Source: Miltoncostaea marina (lineage in GTDB: Bacteria > Actinomycetota > Thermoleophilia > Miltoncostaeales > Miltoncostaeaceae). Taken from it: a DNA stretch of 64,000 bases. Below, one piece after another: positions 1-7,290 of the stretch (positions are counted from its first letter, which is position 1; every line of letters starts with the position of its first letter). Made by a program: the position numbers and the translations under genes. The notes under the pieces were generated by a model. It was given only the letters and a program-made list of their open reading frames with translations, was not told the origin of the DNA and searched no databases. The stretch is from assembly GCF_018141525.1 (NCBI RefSeq), contig NZ_CP064655.1, positions 3,306,275 through 3,370,274 of the forward strand, in the 5' to 3' direction.

Positions 1-350
1 AGGCGGCGGCCCTGCCGGGCGCGGCCGCCGGCGACGACGCGATGGGCCTGTACGCGGGCGGTCGTAAGCTGGGCAGCGTGGGCATCCGGGTCGCCGGCGG
101 CATCACCACCCACGGCCTCGCCCTCAACCGCGACCCCGACCTCGACTGGTTCCGGATCATGACCGCCTGCGGCGCGCCGGGGGTGGAGGCGACCTCCATC
201 GCGGCCGAGGGCGGCGACCCCGGTCGCGAGCGGGTCGACGCGGCCCTCGCCGACGGGCTCGCCCGGCGGCTCGGCCTGCGGCTGGAGCCCGCGGCGCTCG
301 ACGACCTGCTGGGCGCCCCGACCCCCGGCGGCCGGGGCGCGGCGGACTAG
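1..350 (+). CDS. lipB: Octanoyltransferase LipB, C-terminal part
   Basis: The reading frame is open from base 3 and runs off the left edge, so only the last ~115 residues are seen. They carry the C-terminal core of lipoyl(octanoyl) transferase: a GRKLGSVGIRV segment, then HGLALNRDPDLDWF and a CG turn, matching the GRKIASIGI...HGFALNV...WF...CG pattern of the family. LipB moves octanoate from acyl carrier protein to the lipoyl domains of dehydrogenases in the cytoplasm. The catalytic Cys usually lies in a PCG-type motif; here the triplet is ACG (ACGAPG). The call rests on a partial sequence but the motifs are specific. Confidence 0.85.
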   Translation, partial: AAALPGAAAGDDAMGLYAGGRKLGSVGIRVAGGITTHGLALNRDPDLDWFRIMTACGAPGVEATSIAAEGGDPGRERVDAALADGLARRLGLRLEPAALDDLLGAPTPGGRGAAD

Positions 351-405
351 GGCACGCGCGAGGGCGCGCACCCGCCCGCCGCGGGGGCATCCGCCCGCAC
401 CCCGC

Positions 406-591
406 TCAGGGCAGGAGCGACTCCCACGCGACCAGGGTCGCCGCGACGAGGGCGTCGTCGGCCGGGTCGCCGCCGGCAGCGGCGACGGCCTCGGCCAGCT
501 CGTCGGCCGGCAGCTCGAACGGCTCCGCCTCGGGCAGGGCCGCCCGGAGCGCCCGGGCGAGCGACTCGGGGTCGGCGGGCCGGCCGGTCAG
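406..591 (-). CDS. Small acidic hypothetical protein (CTG start proposed)
   Basis: A 61-residue acidic, alanine-rich protein ending in a WESLLP motif. The frame has no ATG, GTG or TTG between the body of the protein and the stop of the upstream gene. A CTG at 589-591 overlaps that gene's stop as CTGA, the same geometry as the ATGA/GTGA overlaps elsewhere in the window, so CTG is proposed as the start by inference. An ATG at 708 in the same frame would add a basic, low-complexity leader lying inside the neighbouring gene and is less likely. No family is recognised; it is probably co-translated with the small membrane protein before it. Confidence 0.45.
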   Translation of the reverse strand: MTGRPADPESLARALRAALPEAEPFELPADELAEAVAAAGGDPADDALVAATLVAWESLLP

Positions 592-803
592 AGCAGGTTG
601 ACCGCCGCGGCGGCGGCGAGGATGAGGATGATGCCCCCGTACCCCATGTAGCCGGAGGCCAGGAGCAGCACCCCCAGGCCCACCAGCAGCACCGCGAGGA
701 CGCCCCACGAGACCTTCCCGAGGCCCCCGGCGCCGAGCTCCCAGCCGCGCTCGGGCGGGCGCGCCCGGCGCTGCTTGCGCGGTTCGACCGTCACGGCGGG
801 CAC
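588..803 (-). CDS. Small membrane protein
   Basis: A 71-residue protein with a basic cytoplasmic N-terminus (EPRKQRRARPPERG) followed by two closely spaced hydrophobic segments (about residues 30-47 and 52-70). The start is GTG at 801-803; a second GTG lies three codons inside. No family is recognised. It lies 29 bases downstream of rlmN on the same strand and is followed by a 4-base overlap with the next small gene, so the three probably form one transcript. Confidence 0.6.
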   Translation of the reverse strand: MPAVTVEPRKQRRARPPERGWELGAGGLGKVSWGVLAVLLVGLGVLLLASGYMGYGGIILILAAAAAVNLL

Positions 804-832
804 GTTAGCCCACCGCGCGGGCGACGCGGCCC

Positions 833-1834
833 CTACGCGCGGGCGAGCTGGCCGCAGGCGGCGGCCACGTCGGCCCCGCGCGAGCGGCGCACGGACGCCT
901 CGAGCCCCGCGTCCGCGAGGGCGCCGAGGAACGCCCTGCGGCGCTCCGGCGGGCTGGCGCGGTAGGGCCCGGCGGTGGGGTTGTACTCGATCACGTTGAC
1001 GTGGAAGCGCCCGTCGCGCAGCAGGCGGGCCAGGCGCCGGGCGTCGGCCGGCGCGTCGTTGACGCCGTCGAGCAGCAGGTACTCGATGAACACCCGCCGG
1101 CCGGTCGTGTCGCAGTAGCGCCGGCACGCGCTCAGCAGGTTGGCGATCGGGTAGCGGGCGTTGATCGGCATGAGCGCCGAGCGGGTGTCGTCGTCGGCCG
1201 CGTGCAGGGAGATCGCCAGCCGCACCGCCAGCGGGTGGTCGGCGAGCCGGGCGATGCCCGGCACCCAGCCGACGGTCGAGATCGCGATGCGCCGCGGCGA
1301 GATGCCGAGGCCCTCCGGGGCGGCGATGCCGCCGCACGCCTCGAGCACGGCGTCGAGGTTCTGCATGGGCTCGCCCATGCCCATGAAGACCACGTTCGTC
1401 AGGCGGGCGTCCTGCGCGGCCGCCTCGCGCGCCGCGAGCACGGCCTGGTCGAGGATCTCGGCCGGGGTGAGGTCCCGGCCCGGGCCCATCGCGCCCGTCG
1501 CGCAGAACCGGCAGGCGAGCGCGCACCCGGCCTGGCTGGACACGCACACGGTGCGCCGGCCCTCCTCGTGGGCGATCAGCACCGCCTCGACGAAGGCGCC
1601 GTCGCCGGCGCGCAGGCCCCACTTGACGGTGCCGTCGCGCGAGACGACCCGCTGCCGCGGCTCGAGGGTCCAGAACGGCAGGTGCTCCTCGAGGCGCGCC
1701 CGCAGCGCGGCGGGGAACGCCGAGACGTCGGCCCAGCCGTCGGCGCCGGCGCGCTGGGCCTCGGCGGCCTGGCGGGCGCGGTACGGGGGCTGACCCCACT
1801 CGGCGAGGAGGCTGGCGAGGGCGGCGCGGTCCAC
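833..1834 (-). CDS. rlmN: Dual-specificity 23S rRNA/tRNA A2503/A37 C2-methyltransferase RlmN
   Basis: Radical-SAM methyltransferase of 333 residues, close to the normal 340-380. It methylates C2 of A2503 in 23S rRNA and A37 in some tRNAs using a 4Fe-4S cluster and two SAM molecules. The cluster ligands are visible as CALACRFC, Cys104-Cys108-Cys111. It is followed by the FMGMGEP SAM-binding segment, an ISTVG strand and the SLHA motif. The N-terminal helical domain (ALASLLAEWGQPPYRARQ) is intact. The GTG at 1832-1834 is chosen because the preceding sequence is non-coding and carries a TACCCT box six bases upstream, suggesting a leaderless message. Confidence 0.95.
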   Translation of the reverse strand: MDRAALASLLAEWGQPPYRARQAAEAQRAGADGWADVSAFPAALRARLEEHLPFWTLEPRQRVVSRDGTVKWGLRAGDGAFVEAVLIAHEEGRRTVCVSSQAGCALACRFCATGAMGPGRDLTPAEILDQAVLAAREAAAQDARLTNVVFMGMGEPMQNLDAVLEACGGIAAPEGLGISPRRIAISTVGWVPGIARLADHPLAVRLAISLHAADDDTRSALMPINARYPIANLLSACRRYCDTTGRRVFIEYLLLDGVNDAPADARRLARLLRDGRFHVNVIEYNPTAGPYRASPPERRRAFLGALADAGLEASVRRSRGADVAAACGQLARA

Positions 1835-1840
1835 CCGCGG

Positions 1841-1846
1841 AGGGTA
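1841..1846 (-). promoter_or_regulatory. Putative -10 box of rlmN (leaderless)
   Basis: TACCCT on the minus strand, six bases from the GTG start of rlmN. Transcription would begin at or next to the start codon, giving a leaderless message. No convincing -35 box is seen. Confidence 0.35.
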
Positions 1847-1870
1847 GCTGGTGCGGCGGGTGGGTACAGG

Positions 1871-1919
1871 TGGTTGCGTACGCAACCAGATCGACGTATC
1901 ATTGAGTGCGCAACGACCA
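1871..1919 (+). promoter_or_regulatory. Promoter and palindromic operator of the mhqO-mhqD pair
   Basis: An 18-base perfect palindrome, TGGTTGCGTACGCAACCA (1871-1888), contains the -35 hexamer TTGCGT (1874-1879). A -10 TATCAT follows after 17 bases (1897-1902). A second, imperfect copy, TTGAGTGCGCAA (1902-1913), overlaps the expected transcription start; it matches the core TTGCGTACGCAA at 9 of 12 positions. The arrangement is that of a repressor operator covering both the -35 and the start. MarR/DUF24-type regulators bind such TTG-N6-CAA palindromes and control MhqO-like dioxygenases in other bacteria; the regulator is not encoded nearby. Confidence 0.7.
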
Positions 1920-1933
1920 CCTCGGGAGGGGCC

Positions 1934-2863
1934 ATGCGGCTCGACGGCATCCATCACATCAGCGCGATCACGGCGGACGCGCCGGGCAACCTCGACTTCT
2001 ACACGCGCGTGCTCGGGATGCGGCTGGCCGCGAAGACGGTCAACCAGGACGATCCGGGCGTCTACCACCTCTTCTACGCCGACGAGCGGGGCCGGCCGGG
2101 GTCGGAGATGACCTTCTTCGAGTACCCGGGCCTGCCGCGCGGCCGCGCCGGCTCGGGGATGGTGCACCGGGTCGTCTGGCGGGTCGGCTCGGACGCCGCC
2201 CTCGACTTCTGGGCCGCCCGGCTCGGCGACGAGGGGCACGCCGCCGAGCGGCTCGACGGGGCCGTGCGCTTCGCCGACCCGGAGGGCCTCGCGCACGAGC
2301 TCGTCGTCGACCACGCCGACGAGCCGCTGGCGGCCGAGCACCCCGACGTGCCCGCGGAGCACGCGCTCGGCGGGTTCGTCGGCGTGCGCGCGTACGCCCG
2401 CGCGCCGGAGCGCTCGGGCGCGCTGCTGGAGGGCCTGCTCGGCGCCCGGGCGCTCGGCGCCGGGGCGTACGAGGTGCGCGGCGCGCGCCGCGGCGGCCTG
2501 ATCGCCTTCGACCCGCCGCCCGCCGAGCGGGCGCTGGCGGGCGCGGGCACCGTGCACCACGTCGCCTGGGGCACGACGGTCGACGACCTCCCGCGCTGGG
2601 CGGAGCGCGTCGCGGCGGCCGGCGTGCGCGCGACGGGGGTGATCGACCGCCACTGGTTCCACTCCGTCTACTTCCGCGAGCCCAGCGGCGTGCTCTACGA
2701 GATCGCCGACGACGGCCCGGGCTTCACGCGCGACATGCCGCTGGAGGAGCTCGGCTCGCGGCTGGTGCTGCCCGCCTGGCTCGAGCCGCGCCGCGCGGAG
2801 ATCGAGGCCCGGCTCACGCCGCTGGCCGACCCGCGGGCGGCCCGGCCGCGGGTGGCGGCATGA
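1934..2863 (+). CDS. Ring-cleaving dioxygenase, VOC/glyoxalase superfamily (MhqO-like)
   Basis: Vicinal-oxygen-chelate protein of 309 residues with two tandem VOC modules (about 1-125 and 140-275). It starts RLDGIHHISAIT and has a second metal-site strand GTVHHVAWG and a terminal SPVYFREPSG-like strand (SVYFREPSGVLYEIA). This is the layout of MhqO/LinE-type extradiol dioxygenases, which open hydroquinone or catechol rings with Fe(II). The ATG is preceded by GGGAGGGG. It overlaps the next gene by ATGA, a hydrolase of the MhqD type; the same pairing in Firmicutes protects against quinones. The substrate here is inferred from family and context. Confidence 0.88.
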   Translation: MRLDGIHHISAITADAPGNLDFYTRVLGMRLAAKTVNQDDPGVYHLFYADERGRPGSEMTFFEYPGLPRGRAGSGMVHRVVWRVGSDAALDFWAARLGDEGHAAERLDGAVRFADPEGLAHELVVDHADEPLAAEHPDVPAEHALGGFVGVRAYARAPERSGALLEGLLGARALGAGAYEVRGARRGGLIAFDPPPAERALAGAGTVHHVAWGTTVDDLPRWAERVAAAGVRATGVIDRHWFHSVYFREPSGVLYEIADDGPGFTRDMPLEELGSRLVLPAWLEPRRAEIEARLTPLADPRAARPRVAA

Positions 2864-3525
2864 GCGACGCCGCGATCCTCGACGGCTGGCGGCACCTCGT
2901 GGAGCCGGGCGCGCCGGAGGGCGCCGTGCTGCTGATGCTGCACGGCACGGGCGGCGACGAGCGCGACATGGCGGCCCTCGGCCGCGCGCTCGCGCCCGGC
3001 GCGCCGCTCGTGGCGCCGCGCGGGCGGGTGTCCGAGGGCGGCATGGCGCGGTTCTTCAGCCGCACGCCGGCCGACCCGTTCCGCTTCCCCGACCTGCCGG
3101 AGCGCATCGACGAGCTCGCCGCCTTCGTGCGTGCCGCCACCGCCGCCCACGGCCTCGCGGGACGGCCCGTGGTCGCCGTGGGCTACTCCAACGGCGCCAA
3201 CGCCGCCGCGGCGCTCATGCTGCGCCACCCCGGGCTGCTGGCCGGCGGGGCGCTGCTGCGGCCGATGCTGCCGGCCGAGCCGCCGCCCGGGCTCGACCTG
3301 GCGGGCACGCGCGTGCTCGTGGCCGCCGGCAGCGCCGACACTATGATCCCGCCCCCGCGGGTGGAGGCCCTGGTGGCGGCGCTGCGCGGCGCCGGCGCCG
3401 ACGTGCAGGAGCGCTGGGAGGCGACCGGCCACGGCCTCACCCAGGACGACCTCGCGGCGACCGCGCGCTGGCTGGCGGAGGGGGCGGCGGGGCGCTCGCC
3501 GGACGCCCCTCCGGCTCGTGGCTGA
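2860..3525 (+). CDS. Phospholipase/carboxylesterase-type hydrolase (MhqD-like)
   Basis: Alpha/beta hydrolase of 221 residues. The oxyanion strand LLMLHGTGGDE is near residue 25, the nucleophile elbow GYSNG gives Ser110, and Asp160 (GSADTMIPP) and His191 (TGHGLT) complete the triad. It belongs to the carboxylesterase/phospholipase group that contains MhqD. The start ATG overlaps the dioxygenase stop (ATGA), so the two are coupled and share the upstream operator. The last ~89 bases overlap, tail to tail, the end of the MFS gene on the other strand. Confidence 0.88.
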   Translation: MSDAAILDGWRHLVEPGAPEGAVLLMLHGTGGDERDMAALGRALAPGAPLVAPRGRVSEGGMARFFSRTPADPFRFPDLPERIDELAAFVRAATAAHGLAGRPVVAVGYSNGANAAAALMLRHPGLLAGGALLRPMLPAEPPPGLDLAGTRVLVAAGSADTMIPPPRVEALVAALRGAGADVQERWEATGHGLTQDDLAATARWLAEGAAGRSPDAPPARG

Positions 3526-4966
3526 GGCGGGGCATGCGCGCCGCGGCCAGGGCCGCGAGCAGCAGCGAGGCCGTCGCCACCGCGAGGGCGGCCCGGAAGC
3601 CGTCCGCCACGAGCGCGCGGCCCGCGGCGTCGACCCGGCCGGCGGCGTCGTGGAGGCCCGGGGTGAGGCGGGCGTGCAGCACCGCGCCGAGCACGGCGCC
3701 CCCGAGCGCGCCGCCCGTGTAGCGGCTGATGTTGGGCAGCGCCGACGCCACCCCGAGGCGGGCCGCCGGGACGCCGTGGATCGCCGTGGTGGTGATGGCC
3801 GACGTGGAGGCCGCGAGGCCGACGCCGAACGCCACCAGGCCGGGCAGCAGGGCGGCGTAGTCCTGCGCCGGCGCGGCGAGGGCCATGCCCGCCGCGCCCG
3901 CCGCCGACACGAGGAAGCCCGCGGTCGCGAGGCGGTCGGACCCGGCCCGGCCCATCGAGCGCCCCGCCAGCGGCGCCACGAGCACGAACGACGCCGCGAC
4001 GGGGGTGATCGCCAGGCCGAGCGCCACGGCCCCGAACCCCATGACGGCGGTCAGGTGGAAGGGCAGTAGGATGAGCACGCCGAACAGGGCCGCCGACGAC
4101 GCCATGGCGGCGAGGTTCGCCGTCTGGAGCGACCGCAGCCGCAGCAGCCGCAGGTCGAGCATCGGATGCGCCGCGCGCGACTCGTGGACGGCGAAGGCGG
4201 CCAGCGCGAGCGGGCCGATCGCCGCCGCCGCGACCGTGGGCGGCGCGGTCCAGCCCCACGCCCCGCCGCGCGAGAGGGCGATCAGGATCGCGAACAGGCC
4301 GGCGGCGGCCAGGGCGGCGCCCGGCAGGTCGAAGCGCCGCCCGGCGCCGGGCGAGCGCGCCTCCTCGAGCACGAGCGCCGCGCCGGCCAGCACGACCGCG
4401 CCCATCACCGGGCTGAACCAGAACACGCTGCGCCACCCGAAGGCGCCCACGAGGACGCCCGCCAGGTTGAGCGCCAGGACCGGCGCCAGGCCCAGCACGC
4501 CGCCCATCACGCCGAGGGCCGCCGCGCGCTCGCGGGGCCCGAACAGCTCGGCCGCGTACGCGTAGGCGGTGGGCGCCATCGCGCACGCGCCCACCGCCTG
4601 CACGATGCGGAACGCCACCAGCGCCGGCGCGGTGGGGGCGAGCGCGCAGAGCACCGAGCCGGCGCACAGCACGAGCACGCCCGCCACGAACACGCGGCGG
4701 CGGCCGTAGAGGTCGCCCGCCCGGCCGGCGAGCGCCAGCAGGGTCGCCTGGGTGACGAGGAAGCCGGTCACCACCCACGAGATGCCGGGGACGTCCACGC
4801 CGAGGTCGGCCGCCATGGCCGGCAGGGCGATGTTGACGATGCTGACGTTGACGACCGAGAGCATCATCCCGCTCGCCACCACCAGCAGCGCCATCCAGCG
4901 CCAGCGCGGGTGGGCCCGCAGCCGCGCCCGCGCCGCGGCGAGGCGTGATGCGGCGCGGTCCCTCAC
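3437..4966 (-). CDS. MFS multidrug transporter, DHA2 (14-TM) family
   Basis: A 509-residue proton-driven drug efflux protein. It has the DHA2 signatures: NVSIVNIALPAMAADLG in helix 1, a WVVTGFLVTQA segment in helix 2, and the loop 2-3 motif GDLYGRRRVF. About 14 hydrophobic segments are visible. The Pro/Ala-rich C-terminus is encoded by DNA that overlaps the hydrolase gene on the other strand. The GTG at 4964-4966 is chosen because a TACACT box lies seven bases upstream. The substrate is unknown; the quinone-detoxification pair next door suggests, without proof, a toxic aromatic compound. Confidence 0.9.
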   Translation of the reverse strand: MRDRAASRLAAARARLRAHPRWRWMALLVVASGMMLSVVNVSIVNIALPAMAADLGVDVPGISWVVTGFLVTQATLLALAGRAGDLYGRRRVFVAGVLVLCAGSVLCALAPTAPALVAFRIVQAVGACAMAPTAYAYAAELFGPRERAAALGVMGGVLGLAPVLALNLAGVLVGAFGWRSVFWFSPVMGAVVLAGAALVLEEARSPGAGRRFDLPGAALAAAGLFAILIALSRGGAWGWTAPPTVAAAAIGPLALAAFAVHESRAAHPMLDLRLLRLRSLQTANLAAMASSAALFGVLILLPFHLTAVMGFGAVALGLAITPVAASFVLVAPLAGRSMGRAGSDRLATAGFLVSAAGAAGMALAAPAQDYAALLPGLVAFGVGLAASTSAITTTAIHGVPAARLGVASALPNISRYTGGALGGAVLGAVLHARLTPGLHDAAGRVDAAGRALVADGFRAALAVATASLLLAALAAARMPRLSHEPEGRPASAPPPPPPASARSPRGRPG

Positions 4967-5006
4967 CGGGGGGAGTGTAGTGCGGCCGTGGAGTACGCTG
5001 AGGGGC
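4967..5006. promoter_or_regulatory. Back-to-back leaderless promoters for the MFS gene and the membrane protein
   Basis: In this 40-base divergent gap, TACACT on the minus strand (4974-4979) lies seven bases from the GTG of the MFS gene, and TACGCT on the plus strand (4994-4999) lies seven bases from the GTG at 5007. Both would give leaderless messages. The two boxes are 14 bases apart, so polymerases probably interfere. Confidence 0.45.
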
Positions 5007-5570
5007 GTGGCTGTGACGGGCGAGAAGCTGTGGCGGTACGCGAGCCTGGCTCGCCTGTGGTCGTGGACGCTGATCGGCGTCGCGGGGCTGCTGCTGCTGC
5101 TCTCCATCGCGCTGCAGGCCGGCACCGACGAGGGCATCGACCTGCGCTGGTGGGCCGCCGCGCTCGGCATCACCGGCGTGACCGGGGTGATCTGCTATCC
5201 GCTGTTCCGGGTGTGGCTGCGGCGCACCGCGCTGCCATCGGTCCGCCTGCCGCAGGCCGTGCGCGCCACGGGCCCTCGGCGCCTCGAGGCCACCCCGCGC
5301 GACTGGCGGCGCTGGGCGGCCTTCACGGCGCTCGTGCTGCTCGTGGGCGGCGGCGCGATGCTCGTCTTCCTGGTCGGCGTGCTCGGCCGCGGCGGCACGG
5401 CGGAGGGCGTGGTGGTCGGCATGATCGCCGCCTGGGGGGCCGCCACGCTCGAGGACGTCCGGCGCATCCGCGCCGCCGAGGCGGCGGAGGGCCGCCGCTA
5501 CTTCGCCGCCTGCCGGCGCCCCACGGGCGTGGGCAACCACCTCGTGTGGCTGCCCCGGCGCCCCGCCTAG
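5007..5570 (+). CDS. Four-helix membrane protein of unknown function
   Basis: A 187-residue protein with four hydrophobic segments (about residues 20-38, 47-66, 102-125 and 130-145) and a basic, cytoplasmic-looking C-terminus ending WLPRRPA. No family is recognised. The GTG at 5007 is favoured because a TACGCT box lies seven bases upstream; a GTG two codons later is possible. It is transcribed divergently from the MFS transporter. Confidence 0.65.
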   Translation: MAVTGEKLWRYASLARLWSWTLIGVAGLLLLLSIALQAGTDEGIDLRWWAAALGITGVTGVICYPLFRVWLRRTALPSVRLPQAVRATGPRRLEATPRDWRRWAAFTALVLLVGGGAMLVFLVGVLGRGGTAEGVVVGMIAAWGAATLEDVRRIRAAEAAEGRRYFAACRRPTGVGNHLVWLPRRPA

Positions 5571-5698
5571 CGGCGCCGGGTGCCGCGGCGCGCCGCCGCG
5601 CGGATCCGGGCCGCCCGAGGCTCACCGGAGGGAGCCGGGGGGTACCACCCCCTCGCAGAGCCGCGCCCCCGCCGTGGGGCGGCGGCGGACGGCGGTGC

Positions 5699-5720
5699 TA
5701 GGATACCCCCGAGGGTATCC
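5699..5720 (+). promoter_or_regulatory. CsoR-type operator overlapping the -10 box of trxB
   Basis: GGATACCC-CCGA-GGGTATCC (5701-5720) is a perfect 8-base inverted repeat of the ATACCC...GGGTAT class bound by CsoR/CstR-family repressors. The likely -10 box TAGGAT (5699-5704) overlaps its left arm, so binding would block transcription. The last gene of the downstream operon encodes a CsoR-family protein, which suggests autoregulation. Confidence 0.75.
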
Positions 5721-5741
5721 GTGCGAGCGGAGGAGGACCGC

Positions 5742-6713
5742 GTGGCGGACGTCCACGACATGATCATCATCGGCGGCGGGCCCGCCGGGTACACGGCCGC
5801 CGTGTACGCGGCGCGGGCGAACCTGTCGCCGCTCGTGGCGGAGGGCTTCGCGGCCGGCGGGCAGCTCATGCTGACCACCGACGTCGAGAACTACCCCGGG
5901 TTCCCGCAGGGGATCCAGGGCCCCGAGCTGATGCAGCAGATGCGCGAGCAGGCCGAGCGCTTCGGCGCCACGCTGGTGGCGGCCGACGTCACGCGCGTCG
6001 ACCTCTCGGAGCGGCCCTTCCGGGTGTGGATCGACGACGACGAGCACCTCGCGCGCTCCGTGGTCATCTCCACCGGCGCGTCCGCGCGCTGGCTGGACCT
6101 GCCGAGCGAGACCCGGCTGCGCGGCTTCGGCGTCTCCACCTGCGCCACCTGCGACGGCTTCTTCTTCCGCGACCGGCCGATGGTGGTCGTGGGCGGCGGC
6201 GACTCCGCCATGGAGGAGGCCCTCTTCCTGGCGCGCATGGCGTCGAAGGTCACGATCGTGCACCGCCGGGACGAGTTCCGCGCCTCGCGCATCATGGCCG
6301 AGCGGGCGCTGGCGCACGAGCGCATCGACGTGCGCTGGAACGCCGTCGTCGAGGAGGTCCTCGGCGCCGACACGGTCGAGGCCGTGCGCGTGCGCGACAC
6401 CGTGACGGGCGAGGCCGAGGACATCCCGGCCGCGGCGATGTTCGTCGCCATCGGGCACGACCCCAACACGACGCTCTTCCGCGGGCAGATCGCGCTCGAC
6501 CCGGCCGGCTACGTCGAGACCGACGGCACCCGGACGAGCGTCGAGGGCGTGTTCGCGTGCGGCGACGTGCAGGACACGGTCTACCGGCAGGCGATCACCG
6601 CCGCCGCGAGCGGGTGCATGGCCGCGATGGACGCGGAGCGGTGGCTCGAGGCCGCCGACGACACAACGAGCGACGCGCCGACCGGCGCGGTCGCGTCAGG
6701 AAAGGACGCATAG
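5742..6713 (+). CDS. trxB: Thioredoxin reductase
   Basis: Low-molecular-weight FAD/NADPH thioredoxin reductase, 323 residues. The FAD-binding GGGPAG is at 11-16, the redox pair CATC at 134-137, the NADPH-binding GGGDSAMEE follows, then the HRRDEFRAS stretch that reads the NADPH phosphate, and the second FAD motif GVFACGDV near the end. It reduces thioredoxin in the cytoplasm. The GTG at 5742 has AGGAGG five bases upstream. trxA follows two bases after the stop. The operon sits behind a CsoR-type operator, so expression probably answers a thiol or sulfur-species signal. Confidence 0.96.
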   Translation: MADVHDMIIIGGGPAGYTAAVYAARANLSPLVAEGFAAGGQLMLTTDVENYPGFPQGIQGPELMQQMREQAERFGATLVAADVTRVDLSERPFRVWIDDDEHLARSVVISTGASARWLDLPSETRLRGFGVSTCATCDGFFFRDRPMVVVGGGDSAMEEALFLARMASKVTIVHRRDEFRASRIMAERALAHERIDVRWNAVVEEVLGADTVEAVRVRDTVTGEAEDIPAAAMFVAIGHDPNTTLFRGQIALDPAGYVETDGTRTSVEGVFACGDVQDTVYRQAITAAASGCMAAMDAERWLEAADDTTSDAPTGAVASGKDA

Positions 6714-6715
6714 CG

Positions 6716-7039
6716 ATGGCCGAGGGCGTGGTCGAGATCACCGCGGACAACTTCCAGGGCACCGTGCTCGAGAACGAGAAGCCGGTGCTCGTCGACTTCT
6801 GGGCCGAGTGGTGCGGGCCGTGCCGCATGATCGCCCCCGTGGTCGAGCAGATCGCGAAGGAGCGGGCGGACAGCCTCGTCGTCGGCAAGCTCGACGTCGA
6901 CGCGCACGGCGCGATCGCCCAGCGCTACAACGTGCAGGGCATCCCCTTCATCGGGCTCTTCGAGAACGGGCGCCTGGCCCGTCACGCCGTCGGCGCGATG
7001 CCGAAGGCGCAGCTCGAGCGCGCGCTGGGCCTGGAGTAG
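6716..7039 (+). CDS. trxA: Thioredoxin
   Basis: A 107-residue thioredoxin with the active site WCGPC (Cys33, Cys36) and the cis-proline strand IPF (usually IPT). It is reduced by the TrxB encoded two bases upstream and passes electrons to protein disulfides. The start ATG is preceded by AGGAAAGGA. The replacement of the usual Thr before the GLF strand by Phe is mildly unusual and lies next to the substrate-binding cis-Pro. Confidence 0.95.
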   Translation: MAEGVVEITADNFQGTVLENEKPVLVDFWAEWCGPCRMIAPVVEQIAKERADSLVVGKLDVDAHGAIAQRYNVQGIPFIGLFENGRLARHAVGAMPKAQLERALGLE

Positions 7040-7043
7040 CGAC

Positions 7044-7280
7044 GTGCCCAGCTACGACCTGGTCTGCGGGTCCTGCGACACGGCGTTCGAGGCGTTCCGC
7101 CAGGGCTTCCTGCGCGACGAGGACCGGGTCTGCCCGACGTGCGGGGCGCCCGAGGCCCGGCAGCTCTTCACCGGCTTCGTGACCGCGCGGCCCGCCCGTG
7201 AGGGGGCCGCGCCGTCGGTGGTCGGGTTCGGCGGCGGCGGCGGGGGCTGCTGCGGCGGCTCCTGCGGCTGCGGCGGCTAG
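7044..7280 (+). CDS. FmdB-type zinc-ribbon protein with a Gly/Cys tail
   Basis: A 78-residue protein. Residues 1-45 form an FmdB/CxxC_CxxC_SSSS zinc ribbon (Cys8-Cys11 and Cys30-Cys33). The tail is a glycine run followed by CCGGSCGCGG, adding Cys69, Cys70, Cys74 and Cys76. The start is GTG four bases after trxA. Zinc-ribbon proteins of this family are mostly of unknown function. Its place between thioredoxin and a CsoR-like regulator suggests a thiol- or metal-handling role, for example as a thioredoxin client or cluster carrier; this is inference. Confidence 0.8.
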   Translation: MPSYDLVCGSCDTAFEAFRQGFLRDEDRVCPTCGAPEARQLFTGFVTARPAREGAAPSVVGFGGGGGGCCGGSCGCGG

Positions 7281-7290
7281 GGCGGATGCC

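Noticed and set aside
1001..2863. A 620-residue open frame starting inside rlmN
   Set aside because: Its first 310 residues are antisense to rlmN with Arg/Ala/Gly-rich composition; only the part from 1934 is a real protein.
3183..5540. Very long open frames opposite the MFS gene and its neighbours
   Set aside because: High GC removes stops in many frames; composition is Arg/Pro/Gly/Ala-rich and lacks any motif, while the other strand encodes recognisable families.
5636..5653. GGGGG-TACCA-CCCCC hairpin after the membrane protein gene as a terminator
   Set aside because: No T-tract follows and the region leads into the trxB promoter; a hairpin of this kind arises easily at this GC content.
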